This document shows, one piece after another, positions 27,490 through 37,706 of a stretch of DNA of 64,000 bases (positions within the stretch are counted from its first letter, which is position 1; each line of letters opens with the position of its first letter). A model generated the notes under the pieces. That model was not told the origin of the DNA. It saw nothing but the letters and a program-made list of their open reading frames with translations, and searched no databases. Location: positions 24,541 to 88,540 of the forward strand of contig CAJBDJ010000031.1 in NCBI GenBank assembly GCA_903951825.1, written 5' to 3'. A program made the translations under genes and the position numbers. Source of the DNA: an uncultured Pseudomonadota bacterium (GTDB taxonomy: Bacteria; Pseudomonadota; Gammaproteobacteria; Burkholderiales; Rhodocyclaceae).

Positions 27490-28509
27490 ATGGCGCAACA
27501 GTTGCGGCTTGGAGATCACCCCCCGGATGGCAGCAATCAGCCGCTCAAGCTTGCCTTCGTCCTCGACCCACTGGACACGCTCAAAGCCTGGAAGGACTCC
27601 TCGGTAGCGATGATGCGAGCCGCCGAGAAACACGGTCATGAGGTTTTTGCCATCGATTGCGCGAGCCTCGCCTGGCGTCGCCAGGAGCCAGGTCAGGTAA
27701 GCGGGGTGTTCGCTCAAGCCGTTCAATTGCATCTGCGCCCCGATGATCACGACTGGTATCGTGACACCGGCTGCACCCGGATGTCCCTTGACGGCTTCGA
27801 CGCCGTCATCATGCGCAAGGATCCGCCATTTGATTTTGAATACCTGACGGCAACCTGGCTACTTGAGCGCGCTGAAGCCGATGGCGTTCGCGTTTTCAAT
27901 CGCCCGCGGGCATTGCGTGAGCACTCAGAAAAACTATCAATCAGCGAATTCGACGAATTTGCACCACCGACCCTGGTAGCACGTGACGTCAACCTGCTAC
28001 AGCAATTCATTGACGAGCAGCGCGATATTATTTTGAAGCCGCTCGACGGCATGGGCGGTAGCCAGGTGTTTCGCATTCATCGTAACGACCCCAATCGCAA
28101 TGTAATTATTGAGACGCTCAGCCAACACGGGCAGCGCACGGTAATGGCGCAGCTTTATCTGCCGGAGATAGCGCAAGGTGACAAGCGCATTCTGCTGATT
28201 GCCGGCAAGCCCGTACCGTATTGTCTGGCACGCATTCCGCGTGCCGGGGAGAGCCGGGGCAATTTATCTGCCGGTGGCACCGGCGTTGCACAGGCCTTGT
28301 CGCGACGTGACCACGAGATTGCCGAGCATCTCGGACCACTCCTTTTTAAGCGCGGACTCATGCTGGTGGGCCTCGATGTGATTGGCAAACACCTGACTGA
28401 AATCAACGTCACCAGCCCAACCTGCATGGTTGAAATCCGTCAACAGACAGGTTTTGATGCCGCTAGTGCTTTTATTTCAGCAATTGAACATGCATGCAGC
28501 GTTACCTGA
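27490..28509 (+). CDS. gshB: Glutathione synthetase
   Basis: A 339-residue ATP-grasp enzyme that adds glycine to gamma-glutamylcysteine. After an N-terminal extension of about 18 residues the family start KLAFVLDPLDTLKAWKDSSVAMM appears, followed by MRKDPPFDFEYL, the ATP-grasp motif IILKPLDGMGGSQVFRI and the C-terminal GLDVIGKHLTEINVTSPTC. The only in-frame ATG lies at the head of the extension; no start codon occurs at the usual family N-terminus. The end overlaps apbE by 16 bases. Confidence 0.94.
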   Translation: MAQQLRLGDHPPDGSNQPLKLAFVLDPLDTLKAWKDSSVAMMRAAEKHGHEVFAIDCASLAWRRQEPGQVSGVFAQAVQLHLRPDDHDWYRDTGCTRMSLDGFDAVIMRKDPPFDFEYLTATWLLERAEADGVRVFNRPRALREHSEKLSISEFDEFAPPTLVARDVNLLQQFIDEQRDIILKPLDGMGGSQVFRIHRNDPNRNVIIETLSQHGQRTVMAQLYLPEIAQGDKRILLIAGKPVPYCLARIPRAGESRGNLSAGGTGVAQALSRRDHEIAEHLGPLLFKRGLMLVGLDVIGKHLTEINVTSPTCMVEIRQQTGFDAASAFISAIEHACSVT

Positions 28510-29525
28510 GCCTCTGTCTTTGTCTGATTGTTCTTGTCGGTTGTGGACGGACTTCATTGCAGGAGCAGCAGGCTTATGTTTTTGGCACCCGCGTCGAAGT
28601 CCTCGTCGTTGGTGACGATCCGGCGCTCGCCCATCAAGCCATCGCCCTCGTTTTGCGAGAATTTGATCGTTTGCATCAGACCTACCATGCCTGGCAGGAT
28701 TCTGAACTGACGACACTCAATTCGGCCATTTTTCAAGGTCGCCCGCAAAAGGTCAGTGACGAACTCGCCAATTTGATACGCGACAGCCAGGCACTTGCCA
28801 GTGCGGGAGACAATCTTTTTGACCCAGGGATTGGTCAACTCATCAAAACCTGGGGGTTTCATGGTGATGACTTCAAAGCCGTTCTGCCACCGCAAACCGA
28901 ACTCAAGCAACTGCTTGCCGCACACCCCTCGATTCAGGATCTGAGCGTGAACGGAAACACGGTCACCAGCAAAAACCGTGCTGTGGCGATTGATTTTGGT
29001 GGCTACCTGAAAGGCGTTGCACTCGATCGGGCGGCAGCGATTCTTCGTCAGCAGGGGGTGGCTAACGCATTGATCAACATTGGTGGGAATGTCATGGCGC
29101 TAGGCAGCAAAAATGGCCTCCCCTGGCGCGTCGGAATTCAACATCCGCGTCAATCCGGGTCTCTAGCAACGGTTGAGTTGGCAGATGGTGAAGCGATTGG
29201 CACCTCGGGCGACTACCAGCGCTATTTCGAATTGAACGGAAGGCGTTACAGTCATCTGCTTGATCCACGCAGTGGTTATCCGGCAACCGACACACAGGCG
29301 GTGACCATCCTCGTTGCCGGTGGAGCGCGCGCTGGGGCGCTGTCCGATGCGGCATCCAAACCCGTATTTATTGCCGGCTCTGTGGCGTGGCAAAGGCTCG
29401 CCAAACAGCAAAATCTCGAATTCGTGCTGCGTATTGACCGGGACGGCCTCATTCAGGTCACTGAAAAATTCGCCCAACGTCTTAAGTTTGCAGATGCTAA
29501 AGCAGCTATCGAAGTAATGCCCTGA
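28494..29525 (+). CDS. apbE: FAD:protein FMN transferase, lipoprotein
   Basis: A 343-residue ApbE-family flavin transferase, which attaches FMN covalently to threonine of target proteins such as NqrB, NqrC or RnfG on the periplasmic side. A lipoprotein signal with lipobox LIVLVGC places it on the outer face of the cytoplasmic membrane or in the periplasm. Family motifs: AIDFGGYLKGVALDRA, NIGGNVMALG, ATVELADGEAIGTSGDYQRYF and HLLDPRSGYPA. It overlaps gshB and stops 40 bases before the binding-protein gene, so all may share a transcript. No Nqr or Rnf target gene is in view. Confidence 0.93.
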   Translation: MQRYLSLCLCLIVLVGCGRTSLQEQQAYVFGTRVEVLVVGDDPALAHQAIALVLREFDRLHQTYHAWQDSELTTLNSAIFQGRPQKVSDELANLIRDSQALASAGDNLFDPGIGQLIKTWGFHGDDFKAVLPPQTELKQLLAAHPSIQDLSVNGNTVTSKNRAVAIDFGGYLKGVALDRAAAILRQQGVANALINIGGNVMALGSKNGLPWRVGIQHPRQSGSLATVELADGEAIGTSGDYQRYFELNGRRYSHLLDPRSGYPATDTQAVTILVAGGARAGALSDAASKPVFIAGSVAWQRLAKQQNLEFVLRIDRDGLIQVTEKFAQRLKFADAKAAIEVMP

Positions 29526-29565
29526 GGTCTACAATGTTCGGCTAATGCCAACTGGAGATTACGTC

Positions 29566-30339
29566 ATGTTTTTAAGGTTGATTTTTGCTTTTGTCATTGC
29601 GCTGATTTCCAGTTTTTCTGCCATCGCCGAGGATAGTAATTTATTGATTTACTGCGGCATCACCATGGTCAAGCCGATTACCGAGCTATCCCGCGCTTTT
29701 GAGCAACGCGAGAAAAACGTCCGCATCTCGCTCGCCCAAGGGGGTTCCGAAGATCTTTATCAAAGTGCCAAAAAAAGCCGGATTGGCGATATCTATTTTC
29801 CTGGCGAACCCAGCTACCGCGACCGGCACTTATCTGAAGGACTGCTCGGTGACTATAAATTGGCCGGCTACAATCAAATGGCACTGGTCGTTCAAAAAGG
29901 CAATCCCAAGCAGGTCAAGGGCGACGCAATGGAGCTTTTGCGCAAGGATCTGACGGTGATGATCGGCAACGCAGAAAGCGGCAGCGTCGGCCAGGAAACG
30001 AAGGCAATACTGGACAAAGTGGGTATTTACCCCAAAGTGGTCAACAAGTCCGTTGCCTTGATGCCCGATTCACGGGCGATCAATCTGGCTTTAAAGCGCG
30101 GCGAAGCCGATCTGGCAGTCAACTGGCGCGCGACGGCTTTTTTCCCTGACAACGTTACGCAAATTGAAGCCGTCAATCTCGATCCAAAAATTGCCAAGCC
30201 ACAGGCCTTGCTCCTGATCCAGCTAACATTTTCGAAAAATCCGCTTGTCGCCCGAAAGTTCATTGACTTCGTTGCTTCCGAAGAAGGGCAGGCCGTTTTC
30301 CGCAAACACGGTTTTCTCGACAACAAGACCAAGCTTTAA
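29566..30339 (+). CDS. Periplasmic substrate-binding protein, ModA-like fold
   Basis: A 257-residue exported protein with a signal peptide ending near SAIAE. The rest has the two-lobed periplasmic binding fold of the molybdate/phosphate/tungstate group ([59 protein letters not shown]). The start is the ATG with GGAG eight bases upstream. There is no ABC permease or ATPase beside it. Instead it lies 5 bases before a hybrid sensor kinase, which suggests that it delivers an anion signal to the kinase sensor domain rather than to a transporter. The ligand is not known. Confidence 0.85.
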   Translation: MFLRLIFAFVIALISSFSAIAEDSNLLIYCGITMVKPITELSRAFEQREKNVRISLAQGGSEDLYQSAKKSRIGDIYFPGEPSYRDRHLSEGLLGDYKLAGYNQMALVVQKGNPKQVKGDAMELLRKDLTVMIGNAESGSVGQETKAILDKVGIYPKVVNKSVALMPDSRAINLALKRGEADLAVNWRATAFFPDNVTQIEAVNLDPKIAKPQALLLIQLTFSKNPLVARKFIDFVASEEGQAVFRKHGFLDNKTKL

Positions 30340-30344
30340 GCCGC

Positions 30345-32732
30345 ATGGGAAGCCGACATCTCCATGACACCACTCGCGCCAGTCGCGCCTTGCTGATCCT
30401 GTTTTTTGTCGGTTTTCTTACAATTGTGGGTGTCAGTTCGATTATTTCCAGCCTGATTGAAGAGCTGAACCAAAAAAGTCGCAACGAGCAGGCACGATTG
30501 TTTATTGGCGAACAAATCGTCAACGCCATTCGTAACATTGAAAGCACCTTTTACCAGCTCGCTCCGGTCTCTGGTAAAGCGTCGCACACTCGGCTTGGGC
30601 GGCAGATTCTGGCAATGACCGACGACCTTGAAAAGAACCTGTATGTTCTGCAAAAAGGGGGCTCGGTTGTTCACCGTATCGCACTCAATATTGAGGGGCA
30701 GGACGAAATGGTGCGTGAAGTAAATTACTTGCCGCAGGCTGACAACCAGCGTTATGTGATGGAAATCATCGAAATTGAGCCCTATCTCGAACAAATACGC
30801 CGCCGCGTCGAGGAGCTCGGCAAGCGCCTGGATGTTAGAGATAACTGCGCTGAGAATGATCTTCGGTGCCTGAAAAATTCATTTGAAGAGATCAACGCGT
30901 ATTACAAAACCATTCCGTCGTTTTTCTTCCGGCTCAATGAAAACGCCAACCGTCTTTTTTACGAAAGCAACCAGAATCTGGTCGAACTTCAAACTGATCT
31001 CGACAAACAGCAGCGAAATCTGAAATACACCCAGGCTGGGGTTGTCTTGCTGGTGATATTTTCAGTCATGGGTCTTGGCATCTTCTTTATCCGGCGTATC
31101 AATATTGCGCAAACCCAGCTCCGCAAGGCGAAGGAAGATGCTGAAGCGGCAAGCATCGCCAAGTCTCAGTTTCTGGCCAACATGAGCCACGAAATTCGCA
31201 CACCGATGAATGGCATCATCGGCATGACCGATCTTGTCCTTGATACTGAACTTGATGATGAACAGCGGGATTACCTGAAAATCGTCCAGTCATCTGCCGA
31301 CGGTCTACTGACGGTCATCAACGACATTCTGGATTTCTCGAAGATAGAAGCCGGCAAGCTGAATATCGAAGCGATACCCTTCGATCTGTCGCGACTGCTT
31401 TGGGATACTTTGCGCACACTGTCATTGCGCGCTGAGGAAAAGGGACTTGAGTTGATCTGCGATGTTTCACCTGCAATTCCTACACAAATTCTCGGAGATC
31501 CGGGTCGTCTACGTCAAATTATTCTCAATTTGATGGGTAATTCGATCAAGTTTACCGAAAAAGGCGAAGTTATCCTGCGTGCTGATTGCCAACCCAGTGC
31601 CCCCGAGGGAGTTTGCCGAATTCATCTGGCTGTTAAAGACACAGGTATTGGCATCTCCGCAGATAAGCAAAAGCTGATATTTGAGGCCTTTGCCCAAGAA
31701 GACGCTTCGACAACACGACGCTATGGTGGTACCGGACTCGGCCTGTCGATTTCCAGCCGACTGGTCGAATTGATGAATGGGCGAATATGGGTCGACAGCA
31801 AAGTCGGAGAAGGAAGTTGCTTCCAGATAGAAATCGATTTTCCCATCGCAAAAACTACGGTGTCGCCCCTTTCCTGCGATATCTCATCACTGATCGGCAA
31901 ATCCGCTTTGATCGTTGACGACAACAAAACAAATCGACACATGCTCGAAAGCTGGATGATTCAGTGGCAAATCAAGGTATTTTCGGTCGCCAGTGCCCAT
32001 GAAGCACTACTGTTTGTTGAAAAAGATGGAAACCTCCTGGATTTCATCCTCCTCGATAGCCAGATGCCCGACATGGATGGCTATAGTTTGGCTAAAAACC
32101 TGCAGGAGAAATACAGTACGCCGCCGCCAATGCTGATTTTGACCTCTACTGCAATGCGCGGGGACGCGGATCAATGCAAGGAGCTCGGCATCAACGCCTA
32201 TTTTCCGAAACCCGTCGCGCCGTCAGATTTGCGCCTTGCGCTCTGTCAATTAACTGAAAACGTCGAGCGTGAAAAGCCCCCTGCCAAGCTCCTGACCCGC
32301 CATAGCTTGCGAGAAGCCAATACTTACCTTGATATTCTGTTGGTCGAAGACAACTTGGTTAATCAGAAACTGGCAGTCAGCCTTTTCAAAAAATGGGGTC
32401 ATACCGTCAGCGTCGCCGAAAATGGTCAGGAAGCCCTTGATACTCTGGCAAACAAGCATTTCGACATCATTTTTATGGATATGCAAATGCCTGTTATGGG
32501 CGGACTTGAAGCGACGCGTCTTTTCCGCCAGAGAGAAATTGCGCACGGGCTCATGCGAACGCCAATCATCGCAATGACGGCCAACGCAATGGACAAGGAT
32601 CGTGACGATTGTCTGCAAGCAGGCATGGACAGCCACATTTCCAAGCCTATCAACATCAAAAATTTGCAGGAATGTCTTGCGCAAGCGGTGAAACGATCAA
32701 ATTTTGTCACCAATGAGCCAATACCCACGTAA
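30345..32732 (+). CDS. Hybrid sensor histidine kinase with two receiver domains
   Basis: A 795-residue membrane kinase. A first membrane segment at about residues 14-36 and a second at about 228-247 flank a periplasmic, mainly helical sensor region. HisKA follows with H282 in [12 protein letters not shown], then the ATPase domain ([27 protein letters not shown]). The first receiver has D571 ([11 protein letters not shown]) and the second D712 ([11 protein letters not shown]). No HPt domain or DNA-binding output is present, so phosphate must pass to an external partner. Only 5 bases separate it from the binding-protein gene, making a sensor pair. The output regulator is not evident nearby. Confidence 0.92.
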   Translation: MGSRHLHDTTRASRALLILFFVGFLTIVGVSSIISSLIEELNQKSRNEQARLFIGEQIVNAIRNIESTFYQLAPVSGKASHTRLGRQILAMTDDLEKNLYVLQKGGSVVHRIALNIEGQDEMVREVNYLPQADNQRYVMEIIEIEPYLEQIRRRVEELGKRLDVRDNCAENDLRCLKNSFEEINAYYKTIPSFFFRLNENANRLFYESNQNLVELQTDLDKQQRNLKYTQAGVVLLVIFSVMGLGIFFIRRINIAQTQLRKAKEDAEAASIAKSQFLANMSHEIRTPMNGIIGMTDLVLDTELDDEQRDYLKIVQSSADGLLTVINDILDFSKIEAGKLNIEAIPFDLSRLLWDTLRTLSLRAEEKGLELICDVSPAIPTQILGDPGRLRQIILNLMGNSIKFTEKGEVILRADCQPSAPEGVCRIHLAVKDTGIGISADKQKLIFEAFAQEDASTTRRYGGTGLGLSISSRLVELMNGRIWVDSKVGEGSCFQIEIDFPIAKTTVSPLSCDISSLIGKSALIVDDNKTNRHMLESWMIQWQIKVFSVASAHEALLFVEKDGNLLDFILLDSQMPDMDGYSLAKNLQEKYSTPPPMLILTSTAMRGDADQCKELGINAYFPKPVAPSDLRLALCQLTENVEREKPPAKLLTRHSLREANTYLDILLVEDNLVNQKLAVSLFKKWGHTVSVAENGQEALDTLANKHFDIIFMDMQMPVMGGLEATRLFRQREIAHGLMRTPIIAMTANAMDKDRDDCLQAGMDSHISKPINIKNLQECLAQAVKRSNFVTNEPIPT

Positions 32733-32784
32733 TCCATTGCAGGGCCGATTTATCCTGTAATCCAGCCTACCGTTCCTCCTGCTC

Positions 32785-33171
32785 ATGTCCATGTCTATCA
32801 GTTCGTTTTCTGTCATTTGCTTGTGCGCCGACTGGTGCGACACTTGCCGCAATTACCGCCCCGGATTCGAGCGAATCTCAGTTCTATTTCCTGACACGAT
32901 CTTTGTCTGGTTGGATATTGAAGATATTGCCGATGCTCTTGGTAACACCGACATTGAAAGCTTTCCTACCCTGATCATCAATCGTGGGGAATTAGTGCTT
33001 TATTACGGAGTGATGCTGCCGTACCCGGAGCACCTGGCAAGGGTCCTCGAAAGCTTTCGGGCTCAGGATGACGAAGAAAGCAGGCGCTATGTAAAGTCCG
33101 AAGCGCAGCGCCGACACTGGCAAGACGATCAAGACTTGAAAGGGCTGCTTGATCGATGCACGAACAAGTAA
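32785..33171 (+). CDS. Thioredoxin-fold protein
   Basis: A 128-residue protein with thioredoxin active-site motif WCDTC in LCADWCDTCRNYRPGFERIS, followed by IESFPTLIINRGE, where the conserved cis-proline precedes the TL pair. The C-terminal 35 residues are charged and extend past the usual fold. No signal peptide is seen, so a cytoplasmic disulfide-handling role is likely. Its stop is 11 bases from the left end of the restriction island. Confidence 0.85.
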   Translation: MSMSISSFSVICLCADWCDTCRNYRPGFERISVLFPDTIFVWLDIEDIADALGNTDIESFPTLIINRGELVLYYGVMLPYPEHLARVLESFRAQDDEESRRYVKSEAQRRHWQDDQDLKGLLDRCTNK

Positions 33172-33182
33172 TCATGTTGTCA

Positions 33183-33315
33183 TGTCGGATGACACAGAAA
33201 GTGAAAAACAGGTTCTTGGCCTGCTTGCAATTTTTCATCTTCAGTGTCATCCCCCGCGAACAGTAGTGCCATAGAAAGTGAAAAAATCCGGATTTCGTGC
33301 CACGGTTAGTGAAAA
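33183..33315 (+). repeat. Left end of restriction island: terminal inverted repeat plus two subterminal repeats
   Basis: The first 25 bases (33183-33207), starting TGTCGGATGACA and ending GAAAGTGAAAA, match the right end at 42476-42500 in inverted orientation at 24 of 25 positions. Two further copies of the inner motif follow at 33266-33284 and 33297-33315, of the form GTGCCAnnnnnAGTGAAAA. Several transposase-type binding sites arrayed at an element end are typical of IS21-, Mu- and Tn7-like elements. No target-site duplication is visible. The whole 222-base gap from 33172 to 33393 otherwise contains no gene. Confidence 0.8.
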
Positions 33316-33393
33316 CTTCCGACAAGCCCGTTAGCTCGAGACGCTACTTTGCTCCCAACTCATCTACAGGGGTATATCCAGGTACAAGTGAGA

Positions 33394-36300
33394 TTAATCC
33401 GGACCACCACTGCCCTTCAATGCGCCATACACCTTATGCAACATGTGCTCCATCGCCAGCCGACGAAACTCACCATCGCTCATCAGCTTGCCGAAGATAT
33501 CCTCGTTACCATCCATCCGGTCGATAACCAGACCTTCAAATGCCTTCTCGAAGACGTAGCGGAAATCCTCCTTCGAGTTAGTGGCGGCAGCCTTGCGCAA
33601 GGCCTCGCTCTCGATGGCCTCTTCCTGAATCTGGTCGAAAAATAGCTGGTCGGCTTGGGTAAAGTCAGTCCCAAAGCGCTCGTTGAGGATATCGATCAGC
33701 TCAGATAAGCGAATCGTCTCGTCCTGCTGACCGGTACCGACATCGCCGGGGCCTTTCAGCGGCTGGCCATCGCCTGTATTCAGGTCAATCTGCCCCTCGC
33801 TAATCTTCTGCAAGCGGTAGTACTGCAGCTCGACCTCATCCTCCAGATGCGCCGGGCCGGACCCCTCGCGCTTGGGCAATTTGGTCAGCAAGAAGCGCAG
33901 GTAGGTGTAGAGCTGCTCCAGGTCGCTGTCCTGATAAGGAATCACCTGCGAGAGAAAGCCGTAGAGATTCCGGAAATTCACCAGCAGCGCCTTGATCTCC
34001 TCACGCTCTTCCTCGTCCCGTTCCTTGAAGCGATCCACCGCCTGATCGAGGATGCCATTCATCGCCGCATGGTCATGCACCGTTTCCTTGCGACGCGGCT
34101 TGAAATACACCGCACAAAAGGCTTTGACCTCCTCTTCGAAGATCAGGCCAAGCTCTTCAATCTGGTGATACAAGCGGTACAAATGCTGGGCATCGGTCAG
34201 CGGCTCAGTGGGCGTATCCTCGTAATATGGCTTGAAAGCCTTGAAGATTTCTTCCGGTTTGTTCCGAAAATCCAGGATAAACGTATCTTCCTTGCCAGCA
34301 CAGGTCCGATTCAGGCGCGACAAGGTCTGCACCGCCTGCAAACCGGTCAATTTGCGATCCACATACATCGTATGCAGCAAAGGCTGATCGAAACCCGTCT
34401 GGTACTTCTCCGCCACCAGCAACACCTGATACTCGTTACTGTCGAAGCGTTCCGGTAGCTCAGTTTCCTTGATGCCACCATTCATGCCGACTTCAGTCCA
34501 GTTCTTGCCCGGCGCATCCGGGTCTTCCACTACGCCGGAAAACGCCACCAGCGTTTTTACGTCGGTATAGCCCTTCTCGGCAATGTAGTTGTCGAAAGTC
34601 CGCTTGTAGCGCACCGCATGCAAGCGGCCATCCGTCACCACCATCGCCTTGGCCCGGCCACCGATCTTGTGGCGAACATGGGTGCGGAAATGCTCGACCA
34701 TCACTTCGGTCTTGGTACGCAGGTTGACCTCATGAAAAGTCAGCGTCCGCGCCAGCGCACGCGCGGCCTTTTTTCGCTCGACATGCGGATCATCATCGCC
34801 CACCTGCACCAGCCGGAAATAGGCTTCGTAGGTCACGTAATTCTTCAGCACATCAAGAATGAAACGCTCCTCAATTGCCTGCCGCATCGTGTACAGATGA
34901 AACGGTGCTTCGCCGGTCGGACCGGGTTCGTCGAAAACCTTCTTCGTCTTGTATTTCGGTGTCGCCGTAAAAGCAAAAAAGCTCAAGTTGGGCTGTTTGC
35001 CCCGCTTCATCATCTCGCGCACGACGCCCGCCATCTGATCCGCTTCGTCATCCTCATCAAGCCCCTGCTCAACAACATAACGCGCCGCCTCTTCCTGCAC
35101 GCCGTGCGCATTGAGCACGCCTTTCAACTCCATCGCGCTTTCGCCCGACTGCGAGCTGTGCGCTTCATCGACAATCACCGCAAAGCGCTTGCCCTGGGTC
35201 GAAATCGATAACCCATCCTGCAACTCGGGCGGCAGTTCATCGCGCAGCTTGTCCAGCGTTTCGGCAATGAAGGGGAATTTCTGCAAGGTGGTGATCACAA
35301 TCGGCGTACTCGAAGCCAGCGCCTGCACCAGTTGCCGCGTGTCCTCGTCGATCTTCTGCACCACGCCCTGCTTGTGCTCGAACTGGTAAATCGTGTTCTG
35401 CAACTGCTGATCAAGCACGCGGCGATCAGTCACCACAATCACCGAATCGAAAACCTTCCGATCCTCCGCGTCATGCAGGCTGGACAACCGATGCGCCAGC
35501 CAGGCAATCGAATTCGACTTGCCCGACCCCGCCGAATGCTGCACCAGATAATTCCGCCCCGGCCCGTAGGCTTGAGCATGGGCCACCAGACGGCGCACTG
35601 CATCCAGCTGGTGATAACGCGGGAAAATCATCGTTTCCTTGGTGATCTTCTTGATGCCCTCATCGCTGAGGATGCGCTTTTCTTCAACCTGCAAATGCAT
35701 GAAACGGCCAAAGATGTCGAGCAGGCTGTCACGCTGCCACACTTCCCGCCACAGATAAGCCGTGCGATAACCGCCATCGGCCGCTAGCGGGTTGCCGGCA
35801 TGGCCACCATCGCCAAGGTTGAACGGCAGAAAATACGTCTTGTCGCCGGAAAGCCGCGTCGCCATGAAGACCTGATCCTGATCCACGGCAAAATGCACCA
35901 GCGCCCGCTTCTTGAACTCAAAAATCAGTTCGCGCGCATCGCGATCCTTCTTGTACTGCTTCTTGGCGTCTTCCACCGTCTGGCCAGAGAGCGGGTTCTT
36001 CAATTCCGCCGTCACCAGCGGCAAACCATTCAGGAACAAGACCAGATCGAGGCTTTTGGCATGCGTTTCGCCATAAAAAAGCTGCCTTGTTACGGTCAAC
36101 CGGTTTTTTTGGCATAAATCCAATACCTCCGGATTCATCCGGTTGCTCGGCGCAAAGACTGCCACGCGCAATTTCTTGCCATAACACTTGAAACCCTGGC
36201 GCAGCACCTTGAGCATGCCCTTGGTGTCCAGCTCCTTGACCAGATGATCGAGCACCACCTTGCCCGTCTCCGCGCCATGAATCGCATTCAGGCTCTGCCA

Positions 36301-36477
36301 CGGCTTGGGCTGCGTCGCAGCGATGAAATCCAGCACCAGTACCGGGTCCAGCGCCCGAACCCTGTCGTAGCGATCCTTGGCCGGGCCCTCTCGGTAATCG
36401 ATCAAGGCGTAGCCGCCCACCGAACACAACTGATCGACGATGGCATCTTCGAGGCGGGCTTCAGTGTGCTTTTTCAT
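33394..36477 (-). CDS. hsdR: Type I restriction enzyme, R (restriction/translocase) subunit
   Basis: A 1027-residue motor and nuclease subunit. The N-terminal PD-(D/E)xK nuclease is intact: D144 in SLDLVLF and E158-x-K160 in VTAELK, with the same spacing as EcoR124I. The superfamily 2 translocase has Walker A HSAGSGKSNSI (K320), the DEAH box IVDEAHSSQSG, motif III FFAFTATP and motif VI QTLSRLNR. The C-terminal helical domain that contacts the methylase follows. Together with HsdM and HsdS it cleaves unmodified DNA far from its recognition site. It is last in the operon, with 95 bases after fic. Stop-free length and intact motifs suggest it is active. Confidence 0.95.
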   Translation of the reverse strand: MKKHTEARLEDAIVDQLCSVGGYALIDYREGPAKDRYDRVRALDPVLVLDFIAATQPKPWQSLNAIHGAETGKVVLDHLVKELDTKGMLKVLRQGFKCYGKKLRVAVFAPSNRMNPEVLDLCQKNRLTVTRQLFYGETHAKSLDLVLFLNGLPLVTAELKNPLSGQTVEDAKKQYKKDRDARELIFEFKKRALVHFAVDQDQVFMATRLSGDKTYFLPFNLGDGGHAGNPLAADGGYRTAYLWREVWQRDSLLDIFGRFMHLQVEEKRILSDEGIKKITKETMIFPRYHQLDAVRRLVAHAQAYGPGRNYLVQHSAGSGKSNSIAWLAHRLSSLHDAEDRKVFDSVIVVTDRRVLDQQLQNTIYQFEHKQGVVQKIDEDTRQLVQALASSTPIVITTLQKFPFIAETLDKLRDELPPELQDGLSISTQGKRFAVIVDEAHSSQSGESAMELKGVLNAHGVQEEAARYVVEQGLDEDDEADQMAGVVREMMKRGKQPNLSFFAFTATPKYKTKKVFDEPGPTGEAPFHLYTMRQAIEERFILDVLKNYVTYEAYFRLVQVGDDDPHVERKKAARALARTLTFHEVNLRTKTEVMVEHFRTHVRHKIGGRAKAMVVTDGRLHAVRYKRTFDNYIAEKGYTDVKTLVAFSGVVEDPDAPGKNWTEVGMNGGIKETELPERFDSNEYQVLLVAEKYQTGFDQPLLHTMYVDRKLTGLQAVQTLSRLNRTCAGKEDTFILDFRNKPEEIFKAFKPYYEDTPTEPLTDAQHLYRLYHQIEELGLIFEEEVKAFCAVYFKPRRKETVHDHAAMNGILDQAVDRFKERDEEEREEIKALLVNFRNLYGFLSQVIPYQDSDLEQLYTYLRFLLTKLPKREGSGPAHLEDEVELQYYRLQKISEGQIDLNTGDGQPLKGPGDVGTGQQDETIRLSELIDILNERFGTDFTQADQLFFDQIQEEAIESEALRKAAATNSKEDFRYVFEKAFEGLVIDRMDGNEDIFGKLMSDGEFRRLAMEHMLHKVYGALKGSGGPD

Positions 36478-36572
36478 CTGAATATTGTTCCCTGTCGTCT
36501 ATTTTCGTAACAACAAAAATCCGGGCAACCCTTATCTTCCCTTGCGCAATAAATAACGAAAAATAGGTTTCG

Positions 36573-37706
36573 TTATTTTATGAACAACTCAAGATAAGCA
36601 TCGAATACATAAATCTTGTTTCTACCCGCACCGGTCATCTCACGCAGCACAGCCAGCCGGTTGAAATCGTTCAACAGCGCATTGGCCGTCGGCTGGCTGA
36701 CATTCAGGCCAACCCTCAAGTCGGCAGCGTTGATCATGGGCTTTCGGTACAGCAGGTTGAGAACCTGCCGGGCATTAGGCGCGCGCTTTCCCAAAGACAA
36801 GACCTGATGCTCCACCTCCGTACGCAAAGCCAGAATCTGCTTGAAAACATCGCGCCCCTTGATCGCCGTTTCCGCCACGCCACGCAGAAAAAAACGCACC
36901 CAATGAATCATGTCGTTGCCGATACGCACCCGCATCAAGGCATCGTAGTAGCTCGCCCGGTTGCGTTCAAAGAAATCTGACAGATACAACGAAGGCTTGG
37001 CCAACAGGCCGTGGCTGACCAGATACAAAGGTACCAGCAAGCGCCCGATACGCCCGTTGCCGTCAAGGAAGGGGTGGATCGTCTCGAACTGGTAATGACT
37101 GATTGCCAGACGAATCAAATGCGGCACCACAACCGACTCGTCATGCCAGAACTTTTCCAGATCACTCATCAAGTCAGGCACGCCATCCGGGTGCGGCGGA
37201 ATGAACACGGCATCCATCAAGCTGGAACCGCCGATCCAGTTCTGGCTGATGCGAAATTCACCCGGTTGCTTGTGCTCGCCGCGCACCCCACGCATCAAAA
37301 TCTTGTGGGTATGCTTGAGCAAACGATTCGACAAAGGCAGCGTCGCCAGCTCGCTAACTGCCGAATTCACCGCATCGACATAATTGCGCACCTCACGCCA
37401 GTCATCGCGTTTTTCCGGGCGAATCTGCTCTTCCGGCATCAGCGCTTCGTCCATACCGGTTTGCGTCCCCTCGATTCGGCTCGACGTCTGCGCTTCCTTG
37501 ACCACGTGCATTTCAATGAACAGGTCGATGTCCGGCACGATCAGCGAAAACGCATTCAACTCCCCCAAGGCCCGGTTGGCCGCCTCGAGCAGCGTATTGA
37601 TGGCCGGATCTTCCCAAATCCACGGCTGATCGACCGGCACCGGTTCGAAACTCTGGTATTGATAACGCGGCTGCCAGACGCCCGCCTGAAAGGTTTCGAA
37701 TTTCAT
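36573..37706 (-). CDS. Fic-family protein with HTH C-terminus
   Basis: A 377-residue Fic-domain protein. The full catalytic motif HPFLDGNGRIGR is present with H211, so it should transfer AMP (or another nucleotide moiety) to a target hydroxyl. An N-terminal auto-inhibitory motif of the (S/T)xxxE(G/N) type is visible as SSRIEG (E79), placing it among the class II, self-inhibited Fic proteins. The C-terminal 80 residues look like a winged helix (NLLYRKPMINAADLRVGLNVSQPTANALLNDF). It overlaps the hsdS stop by 4 bases and precedes hsdR. Whether its target is a restriction subunit or a host protein is unknown. Confidence 0.92.
   Translation of the reverse strand: MKFETFQAGVWQPRYQYQSFEPVPVDQPWIWEDPAINTLLEAANRALGELNAFSLIVPDIDLFIEMHVVKEAQTSSRIEGTQTGMDEALMPEEQIRPEKRDDWREVRNYVDAVNSAVSELATLPLSNRLLKHTHKILMRGVRGEHKQPGEFRISQNWIGGSSLMDAVFIPPHPDGVPDLMSDLEKFWHDESVVVPHLIRLAISHYQFETIHPFLDGNGRIGRLLVPLYLVSHGLLAKPSLYLSDFFERNRASYYDALMRVRIGNDMIHWVRFFLRGVAETAIKGRDVFKQILALRTEVEHQVLSLGKRAPNARQVLNLLYRKPMINAADLRVGLNVSQPTANALLNDFNRLAVLREMTGAGRNKIYVFDAYLELFIK

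Noticed and set aside
26785..27750. Open frame of 321 codons on the minus strand
   Set aside because: Antisense to gshA and the start of gshB, both clearly real.
33172..33182. Target-site duplication at the edges of the restriction island
   Set aside because: The bases outside the left end (ending TTGTCA) and outside the right end (starting ACGCTT) do not match, so no duplication can be claimed.
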